The notes: generated by a model from the sequence alone, not told the origin. Positions 1 through 9,670 are shown, numbered from the stretch's first letter. The stretch: 15,953 nt of DNA from Sphingomonas sp. (GCA_019747165.1 JAIERC010000019.1:1-15953); one strand, 5' to 3'. Translations and numbers: made by a program.

Positions 1-1
1 G

Positions 2-130
2 CTGGCCGACAAGGGCCCGGCGCTGGTGACGCGCGCGGTGGACCTGCTGGCTGATCGGTTCGCGGCGCATTGGGTATATGATGCCGTGCGGCTGCCCGCG
101 CGGGTACATCTGGTCAGCGGTGGGCGCTGA
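2..130 (+). CDS. 3' end of an unidentified protein
   Basis: This is the only plus-strand frame that stays open from the left edge to a stop (TGA at 128-130), giving the last 42 residues of a protein that begins outside the window. The tail is rich in Ala, Arg, Val and Leu and ends in LVSGGR. I do not recognise the family. The stop lies 27 bases before the trxC remnant, so the two may once have been neighbours in one transcript. It could also be the end of a broken gene, since everything to its right up to position 975 is degraded. Confidence 0.35.
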   Translation: MADKGPALVTRAVDLLADRFAAHWVYDAVRLPARVHLVSGGR

Positions 131-157
131 ACTTTTGGGATCACAAAAGGAAAGCGC

Positions 158-385
158 ATGAGCACCGATATTCTCGTCTGCCCGCATTGCCAGGGGCTCA
201 ACCGCGTGGCGGCGGCCCGGCTGGGTGACCAACCTAGTTGCGGCAAATGCCACCGCCCGCTCACCACCGCCGCCCCGATCGACGCCGATCAGGCGCTGTT
301 CGACAAAATGGTGGCCAAAAGCAGCAGACCGGTGCTGGTCGATTTCTGGGCGAACTAATGGGGTCCCTGCCGCATGATGGCCTTT
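158..385 (+). pseudogene. trxC: Thioredoxin 2 (TrxC) N-terminal remnant, active site destroyed
   Basis: The frame opens at ATG 158 behind a good ribosome site (AAAGGAAA, about 5 bases upstream). It begins with the zinc-binding N-terminal domain typical of thioredoxin 2: one CxxC near residues 8-11 and a second (CGKC) near residues 28-31. The thioredoxin fold starts next with PVLVDFWAN. The family continues WCGPCRMMAP, but here the Trp codon is replaced by TAA (356-358) and the first catalytic Cys codon by TGG, leaving stop-W-GPCRMMA. After RMMA the thioredoxin sequence ends and dioxygenase sequence begins in the same frame, near 385. About 66 residues could be made, holding the zinc domain but no redox site. 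The family assignment is strong. That it is dead follows from the stop, the lost cysteine and the missing C-terminal half. Confidence 0.8.
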
Positions 386-652
386 GCGCTGCCCGATGAC
401 CGCCGGGAGATGAAGCTGGTGCGCTATGCCAATGATCGCATCAATCGGCATATGAACGCCGAAGACACCTGGCTGATCACTCGCGTGCAGGCCGGCATGG
501 CTTCGAAAAGCTTCACCGTCGGCCCGATCGGGCGGAGCGAAGTGTGCCCGCGCAGTTTCGCCGCGAAGATCCGCGCGGCGATCCCCGAAGCACGGCTCCA
601 CCATGCGCCACCGCCGGGCTGGAGCAAGCGCCCGCGGACCGTGCGTGAGTGA
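386..652 (+). pseudogene. C-terminal remnant of a Rieske ring-hydroxylating dioxygenase alpha subunit
   Basis: After the TrxC remnant the same reading frame continues without a further stop to TGA 650-652. Its residues resemble the extreme C-terminus of the large (alpha) subunit of Rieske non-heme-iron aromatic-ring dioxygenases. The recognisable stretches are LVRYANDRINRHMNAEDTWL, ITRVQAGMASKSF and the closing PEARLHHAPPPGW. The Rieske domain and the iron-binding His/His/Asp site of the family lie far upstream in such proteins and are absent. Only about 88 residues remain, with no start of their own near the junction. I infer that a deletion joined trxC to the end of this gene. The family call is from memory of the C-terminal pattern and is less certain than the trxC call. 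Confidence 0.6.
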
Positions 653-663
653 GGGGCGGCTAG

Positions 664-975
664 GCCAAGCAGAAATATGGCGCGGTGCGGGTCTATACCT
701 TGGACTTCCGGCAGATGAAGAATGTCCTCGCCTGCCGCAACGAGCGCGCGCTGTACGAGATCGTTTGCGACCCCGCCTCGAACCGAGTGGTGGGCCTGCA
801 CATGATTGGCCCGGAATCGGGCGAGATCATTCCGGCAGCAGCGGTGGCGGTGAAGGCCGGGCTGGCAGAGGACGCCTTCGACCAGACGATCACTCTGCAT
901 CCTACGATGGCGGAGGAATTGGTGTTGATGCGGAAGGGGAGGGCCGTTTGTGACCCTCGTCCGAAATCAGAGTAG
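664..975 (+). pseudogene. gor: C-terminal remnant of glutathione reductase
   Basis: A frame open from just after TAG 661-663 to TAG 973-975 encodes the dimerisation end of glutathione-disulfide reductase. It reads KYGAVRVYTLDFRQMKN, then RNERALYEIV, then VVGLHMIGPESGEI, and the family's active-site closing segment HPTMAEELVLM, whose His-Glu pair is the proton relay in intact enzymes. The FAD and NADPH domains and the redox-active disulfide (about the first three quarters of the usual 450 residues) are missing. After ELVLMR the tail no longer looks like the family and runs into unrelated sequence. A stop precedes the segment and there is no plausible ribosome site, so it is scored as a pseudogene. 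It is the third truncated gene in a row. Confidence 0.75.
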
Positions 976-1072
976 GCCGCTAACGTCTCGAAAGTCGCGC
1001 CTTAATTCACTTGTAATTCGAGTATGTTTCTTCGATCCTCCGTCTTTCGGATGCGAGGTTTCGTCAAGAGAA

Positions 1073-1834
1073 ATGGCACTTTTTCGTCGAAAGGACACGC
1101 CTGAACCGACTGCGATCGGCATCGACACACCGGATGGTTCTTTTGATGCGCCTCTATTTGAAGGTTGGCAGCCTATCGATAGCGACATAGCGGCGCGCAT
1201 GTATAGAAATGACATGCAACTGCTATTCAATTTCGGCGCAGGCGGTGCGATCCGAGGAATAAAGGGCACAATGTCGCGTTTTGAGCGGCAAGGGTCGTCA
1301 GCCAGAGATTTTATGAAGCGGACCACGGGCAGCGCCGCAAACTTTATCCTTCAGCCGATACAACAGGAAATCTACAACGTGCTTGCGTTGGCTGTGCAGG
1401 GGCACTTTGAAAAAGGATTCCGGCGCTGGCTTCGAAACAGTCTTCAATTCGTGGACCAAACTGCCATTTCAGACGAAGATATCGTTAAATCACAATGGTC
1501 TAACCCAAATACACCAAAGCGCGATCTTGGTTGCATAATGGCTTCTCTACGAGGGATTCATCTCAGGGATGTCGTTGAAGGCCCATTGCTTCTTGAACTG
1601 GCGCTCATTGGAAATGTGGTTCGCCACGGTGACGGTCCTTCAGCGCTTCAAGCTTATCAACGCTTTCCGTTTCTTTTCGACCCCGTTGTCGTATTTGACG
1701 ATGACCCTGCGGTCGAAGAGGATGAGGAAATACCCGAAAGATTGCGCGTCAACGAAGAGCGTCTGGCTTTGTATGCCCAAGCGGCCTTTCAGTTTTGGCA
1801 TCGAGTTCAACTGGCTTACACTGGTGACGCATAG
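1073..1834 (+). CDS. Hypothetical protein, low G+C, probably acquired
   Basis: The start chosen is ATG 1073 with AAGAGAA just upstream. The frame is open further up to 950, but that extension overlaps the gor remnant and carries no ribosome site. The product is 253 residues, soluble, with no signal peptide or clear membrane segment. It has a charged N-terminus (MALFRRKD), a mostly helical middle, the motif LELALIGNVVRHGDGPSA near residues 190-207, and an acidic stretch (DDDPAVEEDEEIPE). I do not recognise a named family. Base composition differs from its neighbours: 60-base lines at 1441 and 1681 hold 24 and 32 G+C, against 36 at 13321 in the mutase, and A/T-ending codons are common. It stands alone next to a deletion scar. 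Genes of this size and setting are sometimes defence-related, but nothing in the sequence proves that. Confidence 0.6.
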   Translation: MALFRRKDTPEPTAIGIDTPDGSFDAPLFEGWQPIDSDIAARMYRNDMQLLFNFGAGGAIRGIKGTMSRFERQGSSARDFMKRTTGSAANFILQPIQQEIYNVLALAVQGHFEKGFRRWLRNSLQFVDQTAISDEDIVKSQWSNPNTPKRDLGCIMASLRGIHLRDVVEGPLLLELALIGNVVRHGDGPSALQAYQRFPFLFDPVVVFDDDPAVEEDEEIPERLRVNEERLALYAQAAFQFWHRVQLAYTGDA

Positions 1835-1916
1835 CGACTGGGCGAACGTTTCCATTAGAGCCACGTGAATACCTCAATTGGGGCTGTGCCCGCGGCAGCA
1901 ATCGGATATCCCGGCG

Positions 1917-2750
1917 CTACCCCAACGCCACCCCCGAAATCGTGATCCGGTGCATCAGCCTTTTGTGACCATGGTAGTCATTCACCGCGAAGTGCCAGGT
2001 CGAGCGATTGTCCCACACCGCCACCGATCCAGGCGCCCATTTTAACCGGCACTGGAATTCCTCGCGCATGGCCACGCTGTACAGATATTGCAGCAGTGGC
2101 TGGCTTTCCTCGCGGGTCCAGCCTTCGAAATGCAGCGTGAAGGCCGGGTTGACGTAGAGGATCTTGCGGCCGCTCACCGGGTGGCGGATCACGGCGGGGT
2201 GGACGGCGTTGGCGCGGATGTCGTGGCCCTTCAGGTCGGCGGCCTGATCGGTCTTCGCATAGATGCCGTCATGGCCATAGATGTGATCGGCGCTGTGCAC
2301 GGCGCGCAGGCCCGCCAGCGTCGCTTTCAGCCCGTCCGACAGCGAATCATAGGCCGCCCCCAGGCTTGCGAACAGCGTGTCGCCGCCCATCGGTGGCAGC
2401 TCGCGCGCGACGAGGATTGATCCCATTGCGGGGACCGGATCATAGCTATGGTCAGTGTGCCAGCCGCCGCCGATATTGACGAACTGCGTCTCGGCTTTGC
2501 GCACTTCGGCGATCTCGGGATAGCCGCTATTTGCCGGGAAGTAGTTGTTGACGTCGATCTCGCCCCAGCGGCGCGCAAAGGCGATGTGATCCTCTGGGCT
2601 AAGCTGCTGATCGCGCAGCATGACCACGCCTGTGTCGGCGAGTGCCGTACGGATTGCCGCGAGTTCGTCGTCGTTGATTGCGCGCACATCGACGCCAGTG
2701 ACTTCCGCGCCGCAATGTGCGGCCAGCGGCTTGATTTGCATTTCGCCCAT
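1917..2750 (-). CDS. TauD/TfdA-family 2-oxoglutarate-dependent dioxygenase
   Basis: This encodes a 277-residue Fe(II)/2-oxoglutarate dioxygenase. The iron ligands of the family are visible: the HxD pair in WHTDHSY (H98, D100) and the distal His in TWHFAVNDYHGH (H253). An Arg follows in LMHRITISG and would bind 2-oxoglutarate, at spacings close to those of E. coli TauD. Starting at ATG 2750 gives MGEMQIKPL behind GGAGAGG; the frame extends upstream to 2981 but that part lies inside the peptidase gene and lacks family similarity. Members decarboxylate 2-oxoglutarate and hydroxylate a substrate, often releasing sulfite from taurine or other alkylsulfonates or sulfate esters. No sulfonate transporter is nearby, so the substrate is open. 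It starts 50 bases after the peptidase stop and is probably co-transcribed with it. Confidence 0.88.
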   Translation of the reverse strand: MGEMQIKPLAAHCGAEVTGVDVRAINDDELAAIRTALADTGVVMLRDQQLSPEDHIAFARRWGEIDVNNYFPANSGYPEIAEVRKAETQFVNIGGGWHTDHSYDPVPAMGSILVARELPPMGGDTLFASLGAAYDSLSDGLKATLAGLRAVHSADHIYGHDGIYAKTDQAADLKGHDIRANAVHPAVIRHPVSGRKILYVNPAFTLHFEGWTREESQPLLQYLYSVAMREEFQCRLKWAPGSVAVWDNRSTWHFAVNDYHGHKRLMHRITISGVALG

Positions 2751-2800
2751 GCTGCCTCTCCATTTCTTATGGAGCGCAGCATGGGCGAATGCGGGCCTCT

Positions 2801-4840
2801 TTACCAGATGTGGACGCGCTTTTCGGGCGGCAGGTACAGCTTGCTGTCCGGCTTGATGTCGAACGCAGCATACCAGGCATCGACGTTGCGGACGATGCCA
2901 TTGACGCGGAAGTAAGGCGGGCTGTGCGGATCGGTCAGCGCGCGGGAACGAGCGGCACCTTCGCGCAACTTGGTTTGCCATGCCTGGGCATAGGCCAGGA
3001 AGAAGCGCTGATCGCCGGTCAGTCCGCCGATCACCGGGGCTTTGCCGTGCTTGGCCTGATAACGCTGATAGGCACCATAAGCCGCTTCAACCCCGCCGAG
3101 ATCGCCGATATTCTCGCCGAGCGTCAGCTTGCCGTTGACCTTGGTGCCGGGCACCGCCTCATATTGATCATATTGCGCGGCAAGGGCTGCGGTGCGTTCC
3201 TTGAACGCGGCCTTGGCCGCTGGCGTCCACCAATTTTCGAACTTGCCGGTCGGGCCGAACTGGCTGCCCTGATCGTCGAATCCATGGCCCATTTCATGGC
3301 CGATGATCGCACCGATCGCCCCATAATTCACCGCAGGATCAGCATTGGGATCGAAATAGGGCGGCTGCAGGATCGCCGCCGGGAAGGTGATCTGGTTGGC
3401 CAGCGGGTTGTAATAGGCGTTCACGGTCTGCGGCGTCATCGCCCAAAGGCTGCGATCAACCGGCTTGGCGAAGCGCTCCAGCTCCAATTCATGCTGGAAC
3501 TCCGCCGAGCGCTGGGCATTGCCCAGCATATCGCCGCGCACCACCGTAAACTTGGTGTAATCGATATATTTGTCGGGGTGGCCGATGCGTGGCTCAAACG
3601 CGGCAAGTTTGACGAGTGCGGCCTTGCGGGTTGCCTCGTCCATCCAGGCCGATGCGCTGATCCGCTCCTGATACGACCCGCGCAGATTCTCGATCAGCTC
3701 GGTCATCTTGGCTTTGGAGGTCGAGGGGAAATATTTGTCGACGTAAAGCTGGCCGACGGCCTCACCCAACGCCCCATTGGTCAGCTGCACGCCGCGCTTC
3801 CAGCGATCACGCTGCGTCTTCACGTCAGACAGGGTGGTCGAGTAGAAATCAAACCGCGCCTGATCGAATGCCTTGGGCAAATAAGCGGCATTGTCGCTGA
3901 CGAAGTGGAAGGCGAGATAGTCCTTCCAGGTTTGCAGCGGGGTGGCGACCATGATCTTGCCGAGCGCGATGATCGCGGTGTTGTTGGTCATCAGCACCTT
4001 GGGCGAGCTTGCCACACCGGCGGTCTTCAGCATCAGCGCCCAATCGAATTCGGGTGCCTTTTTCTCTAGGCCGGCAATGTCCTGTGGATCGTTGAGCGCC
4101 ATGATGTTGCGGCTTTGCTCAGGTGACCAATGTTCCTTGGCCATCGCGGTTTCCAGCGCCATGATTGCATCGGCCTTGGCCGCTGCATCGCCAATCCCAG
4201 CGAGCGTTTGCATCTTTTCGATATAGGCGCGGTAGGCCTTGCGATAGCCGTCATATTTCTCACCTTGGAGCAGGTAATAATCGCGCGGCATGCCCAGCCC
4301 GCCCTGGCCGACGGCGGCGGTATATTTGGTTGGATCGGCGAGATCGGGGATGATGCCGACACCCACCGGCGATTCATAGCCGACGCTGGCGAACAGCGTT
4401 TGCAAACCGGTCAGATCATTGACCGCCGAAATCTTGGCGAGATAGGGCTTGAGTGGCGCTGCGCCCTTGGCTTCGATACCTGCCTCGTCAATCCAGCTCG
4501 CGTAGAAATCGCCGACCTGCTTGCCAGTCGCGCCATATTTGGCCGGATTGGCGGCCATATCGTCCAGGATCAGCCGAACATTGGTTTCGGCTTCGTCAGA
4601 CAGGATATTGCCATAGCCGATCGCTGCCTTGTCAGCGGGGATTTCGGTGCGCTTGTTCCAGCCGCCATTGGCAAAGGTCCAGAAATCGTCGCCGGGTTTC
4701 GCAGCGGTGTCCTTGGCGGTCAGATCGACGCCGAAGCTGCCATAGCGTGGTGCGGTGGGTGCATCTTTCGACAAAGCCGGCACGGCAAGCGCGATAATGG
4801 CAGTGGCCGCCGCCAGGCGGGCATAACGATGAAGCTGCAT
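2801..4840 (-). CDS. pepO: Secreted M13-family zinc metalloendopeptidase (PepO/neprilysin type)
   Basis: The 679-residue product has the full length of bacterial M13 endopeptidases. A signal peptide is evident: HRYAR followed by a hydrophobic run to about residue 23 (AAATAIIALAVPALS), so it should be exported to the periplasm or cell surface. The N-terminal M13 domain begins at TKPGDDFW-like text (AAKPGDDFWTFANGGWNK). The catalytic zinc motif is HEMGH at residues 515-519 with Glu516 as the general base; the third zinc ligand is Glu576 in ENIGDLGG, with Asp580 following. The C-terminal segment FRVNGIVRNVDAWYAAF and the ending KRVHIW match the family's substrate-binding NxxAF-type region. These enzymes cut small peptides. 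The start at 4840 has GAGAGAGG a few bases upstream and a candidate promoter before it, so it can be expressed apart from acs. Confidence 0.93.
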   Translation of the reverse strand: MQLHRYARLAAATAIIALAVPALSKDAPTAPRYGSFGVDLTAKDTAAKPGDDFWTFANGGWNKRTEIPADKAAIGYGNILSDEAETNVRLILDDMAANPAKYGATGKQVGDFYASWIDEAGIEAKGAAPLKPYLAKISAVNDLTGLQTLFASVGYESPVGVGIIPDLADPTKYTAAVGQGGLGMPRDYYLLQGEKYDGYRKAYRAYIEKMQTLAGIGDAAAKADAIMALETAMAKEHWSPEQSRNIMALNDPQDIAGLEKKAPEFDWALMLKTAGVASSPKVLMTNNTAIIALGKIMVATPLQTWKDYLAFHFVSDNAAYLPKAFDQARFDFYSTTLSDVKTQRDRWKRGVQLTNGALGEAVGQLYVDKYFPSTSKAKMTELIENLRGSYQERISASAWMDEATRKAALVKLAAFEPRIGHPDKYIDYTKFTVVRGDMLGNAQRSAEFQHELELERFAKPVDRSLWAMTPQTVNAYYNPLANQITFPAAILQPPYFDPNADPAVNYGAIGAIIGHEMGHGFDDQGSQFGPTGKFENWWTPAAKAAFKERTAALAAQYDQYEAVPGTKVNGKLTLGENIGDLGGVEAAYGAYQRYQAKHGKAPVIGGLTGDQRFFLAYAQAWQTKLREGAARSRALTDPHSPPYFRVNGIVRNVDAWYAAFDIKPDSKLYLPPEKRVHIW

Positions 4841-4868
4841 GAGGACCTCTCTCTTGGTGTATTGCTAG

Positions 4869-4897
4869 CATATAGCGGTGAGAATCGGCAGCGGCAA
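4869..4897 (-). promoter_or_regulatory. Candidate promoter for the M13 peptidase
   Basis: On the minus strand a -35 box TTGCCG (4892-4897) and a -10 box TATATG (4869-4874) are separated by exactly 17 bases. Initiation would fall near 4862, leaving a short leader before the peptidase ATG at 4840. Both boxes match four of six consensus bases, and the -35 is preceded by C (CTTGCC), as alphaproteobacterial promoters often are. The call is from pattern only. Confidence 0.4.
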
Positions 4898-4918
4898 GCG
4901 GTAAATGTAAGACGTCCC

Positions 4919-6856
<1,938 letters not shown>

Positions 6857-6900
6857 CCTGATCTCCTGCAACGGCGATAGTGGCGCAGCGCGTGGCTTAG

Positions 6901-6972
6901 GCCAAGTCAAACCGCTTGGCATGATATCAGTTTCGATATAAAACTAATATCCATGATCGGTTTGTGATCATG
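6901..6972. promoter_or_regulatory. Divergent control region with three tandem inverted repeats
   Basis: Between acs and the reductase lie three inverted repeats almost end to end. The first has arms GCCAAG (6901-6906) and CTTGGC (6915-6920). The second has 11-base arms GATATCAGTTT (6923-6933) and AAACTAATATC (6941-6951) with one mismatch. The third has perfect 7-base arms CATGATC (6952-6958) and GATCATG (6966-6972). The last two both have 7-base spacers. The stretch 6921-6951 is strikingly A+T-rich for this genome and includes TATAAA (6937-6942) on the plus strand, 16 bases after CTTGGC. It is the natural place for promoters of both genes and for regulator binding. No regulator gene adjoins it, so the identity of the binder is unknown. 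Confidence 0.5.
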
Positions 6973-6981
6973 CCAACCCAT

Positions 6982-7012
6982 CCGTCACCCCGGGTCAAGG
7001 CCGGGGTGACGG
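6982..7012. repeat. Perfect 12-bp-stem palindromic repeat (REP-like)
   Basis: Arms CCGTCACCCCGG (6982-6993) and CCGGGGTGACGG (7001-7012) are exact reverse complements around a 7-base loop. The text resembles small GTCACCCCGG-type palindromes dispersed between genes of many alphaproteobacteria. It sits in the leader of the reductase, 48 bases before its start codon, where a hairpin would form in the transcript. There is no following T-run, so it is not an ordinary terminator. Confidence 0.7.
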
Positions 7013-7060
7013 GGTAGCGTGGATCGGTATGGTCATAAGCGGCGCTAAAGGAGAGTCTCA

Positions 7061-8077
7061 ATGGACAGGCAGGTTCTGGTAACCGGCGGCAGCGGGTATA
7101 TTGGCGGTTTCGTCATCCGGCAGCTGGTGGCGGAAGGCTGGACCGTCAACACCACGATCCGCTCGCTGGCCAGAGAGGCCGAGGTGCGTAAAGCGCTGGC
7201 GGTGCCCGCCGACAAGCTCTCTTTCTCTGCCGCCGATCTGCTGAGCGACGCAGGCTGGGCAGAGGCGGTGGCCGGGTGCAGCCATGTTGTTCACGTCGCG
7301 TCGCCGCTGCCGAATGGGGCGGTGAAACATGAAGACGATCTGATCGTACCAGCGCGAGAAGGCGCGCTGCGCGCGCTGCGCTTTGCCAAGGCGGCAGGGG
7401 TGAAGCGGGTGGTGATGACCTCGTCGGTCGCGGCCATCGCCTATGGCCATGGCAAGAAGACCGGCACCTATACCGAGGCGGTGTGGACCGATGTCAACGG
7501 CCCGCAGGTGCACGCCTATGCCAAGTCGAAAACGATCGCCGAGCGCGCCGCGCGCGATTTGATGGCGGCAGAGGGTGGGACGATGGAGTATGTCTCGGTC
7601 AATCCCGCAGCCGTTCTTGGCCCGGTGCTCAGCGCTGATTTTTCGAGCTCGGTGCAGATCATCACTCGGCTCTTGAGCGGATCGCTGCCCGGTCTGCCCA
7701 ATTTCGGTTTCGGCGTCGTCGATGTGCGCGATGTCGCCGATCTCCATGTCCGTGCGCTAACGGCAGAGGGGATTAATGGCGAACGCTTTATTGCGTCGGG
7801 CCCGTTCATGATGATGAAGGAAGTGGCGGCCATAATCCGCGAGCGGCTTGGAAATGAGGCGCGTAAGGTGCCAACGCGGGGTCTGCCCGATCTGTTGTTG
7901 CAGATCACCAGCATCTTCGACCCCACGATCCGAATGGTGACGGGCGAACTCGGCAAACAACGGATCACCCCATCCGATCACGCGCGCGATGTGCTCGGTT
8001 GGGTGCCGCGCCCTGCTGCCGACACGATCGCAGACAGCGCACGCAGCCTGATCGACATGGGTGTGGTGAAGGTCTGA
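7061..8077 (+). CDS. NAD(P)-dependent extended-SDR reductase (dihydroflavonol-4-reductase-like)
   Basis: The 338-residue protein belongs to the extended short-chain dehydrogenase family, in the branch named after dihydroflavonol 4-reductase and microbial carbonyl/aldehyde reductases. The Rossmann nucleotide loop is GGSGYIGG at residues 8-15. TSSVAAI near residue 125 supplies the catalytic Ser region, and YAKSK (Tyr153, Lys157) is the YxxxK catalytic pair. VNPAAVLGP and the later GERFIASGP match conserved substrate-side segments. AAGGAGA lies about 8 bases before ATG 7061. It probably reduces an aldehyde or ketone with NADPH or reverses this; the substrate cannot be read from sequence. It is divergent from acs and 66 bases upstream of pccB, so it could be read together with pccB, though the gap is larger than those inside the propionate block. 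Confidence 0.85.
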   Translation: MDRQVLVTGGSGYIGGFVIRQLVAEGWTVNTTIRSLAREAEVRKALAVPADKLSFSAADLLSDAGWAEAVAGCSHVVHVASPLPNGAVKHEDDLIVPAREGALRALRFAKAAGVKRVVMTSSVAAIAYGHGKKTGTYTEAVWTDVNGPQVHAYAKSKTIAERAARDLMAAEGGTMEYVSVNPAAVLGPVLSADFSSSVQIITRLLSGSLPGLPNFGFGVVDVRDVADLHVRALTAEGINGERFIASGPFMMMKEVAAIIRERLGNEARKVPTRGLPDLLLQITSIFDPTIRMVTGELGKQRITPSDHARDVLGWVPRPAADTIADSARSLIDMGVVKV

Positions 8078-8095
8078 ACTGCATCACGGTTGCGT

Positions 8096-8105
8096 TTCGC
8101 GCGAA
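8096..8105. promoter_or_regulatory. 10-bp perfect palindrome upstream of pccB
   Basis: TTCGCGCGAA is a perfect palindrome in the 66-base gap before pccB. It could be an operator for the propionate block, for example one sensing acyl-CoA or propionate supply. No well-spaced -35/-10 pair was found beside it, and a 10-base palindrome in G+C-rich DNA can arise by chance. Confidence 0.2.
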
Positions 8106-8143
8106 TCCTTGGAATGGGGGCTAACCGTTATCTGGGGAGCCCT

Positions 8144-9670
8144 ATGGAAACGATCGTTGATCGCCTGGAAGCAAAGCGTGCAGCGGCACGATTGGGTGGG
8201 GGCGAAATACGGATTGCCGCGCAGCACGCAAAGGGCAAGCTGACAGCGCGTGAGCGGCTGAACGTGCTGATTGATCAGGGATCTTTCGAAGAACTCGACA
8301 TGTATGTCGAGCATAATTGCGTCGATTTCGGCATGGCGGATCAGATCATTCCCGGCGATGGCGTCGTCACCGGTTCCGGCACGATCAACGGCCGGCTGGT
8401 GTTCGTGTTCAGCCAGGATTTCACCGTGTTCGGCGGATCGCTGTCCGAACGGCACGCGCAGAAAATCTGCAAGATCATGGACATGGCGATGAAGGTCGGC
8501 GCACCCGTAATCGGCATCAATGATTCGGGCGGCGCGCGCATCCAGGAAGGCGTTGCCTCGCTGGGTGGCTATGCCGAAGTGTTTCAGCGCAATGTGCTCG
8601 CCAGCGGCGTTGTCCCGCAGCTCAGCCTAATCATGGGTCCCTGCGCGGGGGGCGCTGTGTACAGCCCTGCCATGACCGACTTCATCTTCATGGTGAAGGA
8701 TAGCAGCTATATGTTCGTCACCGGCCCCGATGTCGTGAAGACCGTCACTAACGAAGTGGTCTCGCAGGAGGAACTCGGGGGTGCCGTGACGCATACCACG
8801 AAGTCGGGGGTCGCCGATCTTGCATTCGATGATGACATCGAAGCGCTGTTGGCGGCCCGCGACTTCGTGGATTTCTTGCCTGCCTCCAACCGCGATGCCG
8901 CGCCCGAACGCCCGACGGCAGACCCGTGGGACCGCCTAGAGGAAAGCCTCGATCTGTTGATCCCGGCGAACGCCAATCAGCCCTACGACATGCACGAAGT
9001 GATCCGCAAAACGGTGGACGAGGGCGATTTCTTCGAAGTGCAGCCAGCGCATGCGGGCAACATCATCGTCGGTTTCGGGCGGATTGAGGGGCGCACCGTG
9101 GGCGTGGTCGCCAACCAGCCAATGGTGCTGGCGGGGTGCCTCGACATCAATTCATCGAAGAAAGCGGCGCGGTTCGTGCGCTTCTGCGATGCCTTCGAGA
9201 TTCCGATCATCACCTTTGTCGACGTTCCCGGCTTCCTGCCCGGCACCGCACAGGAGCTGAACGGCATCATCAAACACGGCGCGAAATTGCTGTTCGCCTA
9301 TGCCGAGGCGACCGTGCCCAAGATCACCGTGATCACCCGCAAAGCCTATGGCGGCGCCTATGACGTGATGGCATCGAAGCATCTGCGCGGCGATTTGAAC
9401 TATGCATGGCCGACGGCGGAAATCGCGGTGATGGGCGCGAAGGGCGCGGTTGAGATCATCTTTCGCGGCAAGACGCCGGAGGAGATTGCCGAGCGTACAG
9501 CGGAATATGAGGCGCGGTTTGCCAATCCGTTCGTGGCGGCGAGCAAGGGCTTTATTGATGAGGTCATCCAGCCGCATTCCACCCGGCGGCGCGTGGCGCT
9601 GGGCCTGCGCAAGCTGCGCAACAAGAGCCTGGAGAATCCGTGGAAGAAGCACGACAATATTCCCTTGTAG
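8144..9670 (+). CDS. pccB: Propionyl-CoA carboxylase, beta (carboxyltransferase) subunit
   Basis: This subunit transfers CO2 from carboxybiotin to propionyl-CoA, forming (S)-methylmalonyl-CoA. The 508 residues match the usual 510. The N-terminal carboxyltransferase half has KLTARERLNVLIDQGSFEE, then NDSGGARIQEGVASLGGYAE, then GPCAGGAVYSPAMTDF. The C-terminal half has FVDVPGFLPGTAQE and AYGGAYDVMASKH near residue 400, both acyl-CoA and biotin site segments. It ends with NPWKKHDNIPL, typical of PccB. The start chosen is METIVDRLEAK at 8144 behind GGGGAG; an upstream in-frame ATG at 8090 adds 18 unconserved residues. The partner alpha subunit with biotin carboxylase and biotin carrier domains is not in the window. 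Eight bases after its stop comes the small exported protein, whose ribosome site overlaps the pccB stop, so the two are co-translated. Confidence 0.95.
   Translation: METIVDRLEAKRAAARLGGGEIRIAAQHAKGKLTARERLNVLIDQGSFEELDMYVEHNCVDFGMADQIIPGDGVVTGSGTINGRLVFVFSQDFTVFGGSLSERHAQKICKIMDMAMKVGAPVIGINDSGGARIQEGVASLGGYAEVFQRNVLASGVVPQLSLIMGPCAGGAVYSPAMTDFIFMVKDSSYMFVTGPDVVKTVTNEVVSQEELGGAVTHTTKSGVADLAFDDDIEALLAARDFVDFLPASNRDAAPERPTADPWDRLEESLDLLIPANANQPYDMHEVIRKTVDEGDFFEVQPAHAGNIIVGFGRIEGRTVGVVANQPMVLAGCLDINSSKKAARFVRFCDAFEIPIITFVDVPGFLPGTAQELNGIIKHGAKLLFAYAEATVPKITVITRKAYGGAYDVMASKHLRGDLNYAWPTAEIAVMGAKGAVEIIFRGKTPEEIAERTAEYEARFANPFVAASKGFIDEVIQPHSTRRRVALGLRKLRNKSLENPWKKHDNIPL

Noticed and set aside
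1750..1834. HEPN RNase motif in the low-G+C hypothetical protein
   Set aside because: The family motif is R-x4-6-H, often RN-x3-H. The protein has GNVVRH with Gly where Arg should be, so the call was not made as a feature.
1880..1892. Possible terminator GGGC-tgt-GCCC after the hypothetical gene
   Set aside because: The stem is only four base pairs and no T-run follows.
2750..2981. Longer TauD-type start inside the peptidase gene
   Set aside because: The added 77 residues lie in the peptidase coding region on the same strand, look like out-of-frame sequence, and the ribosome site supports 2750.
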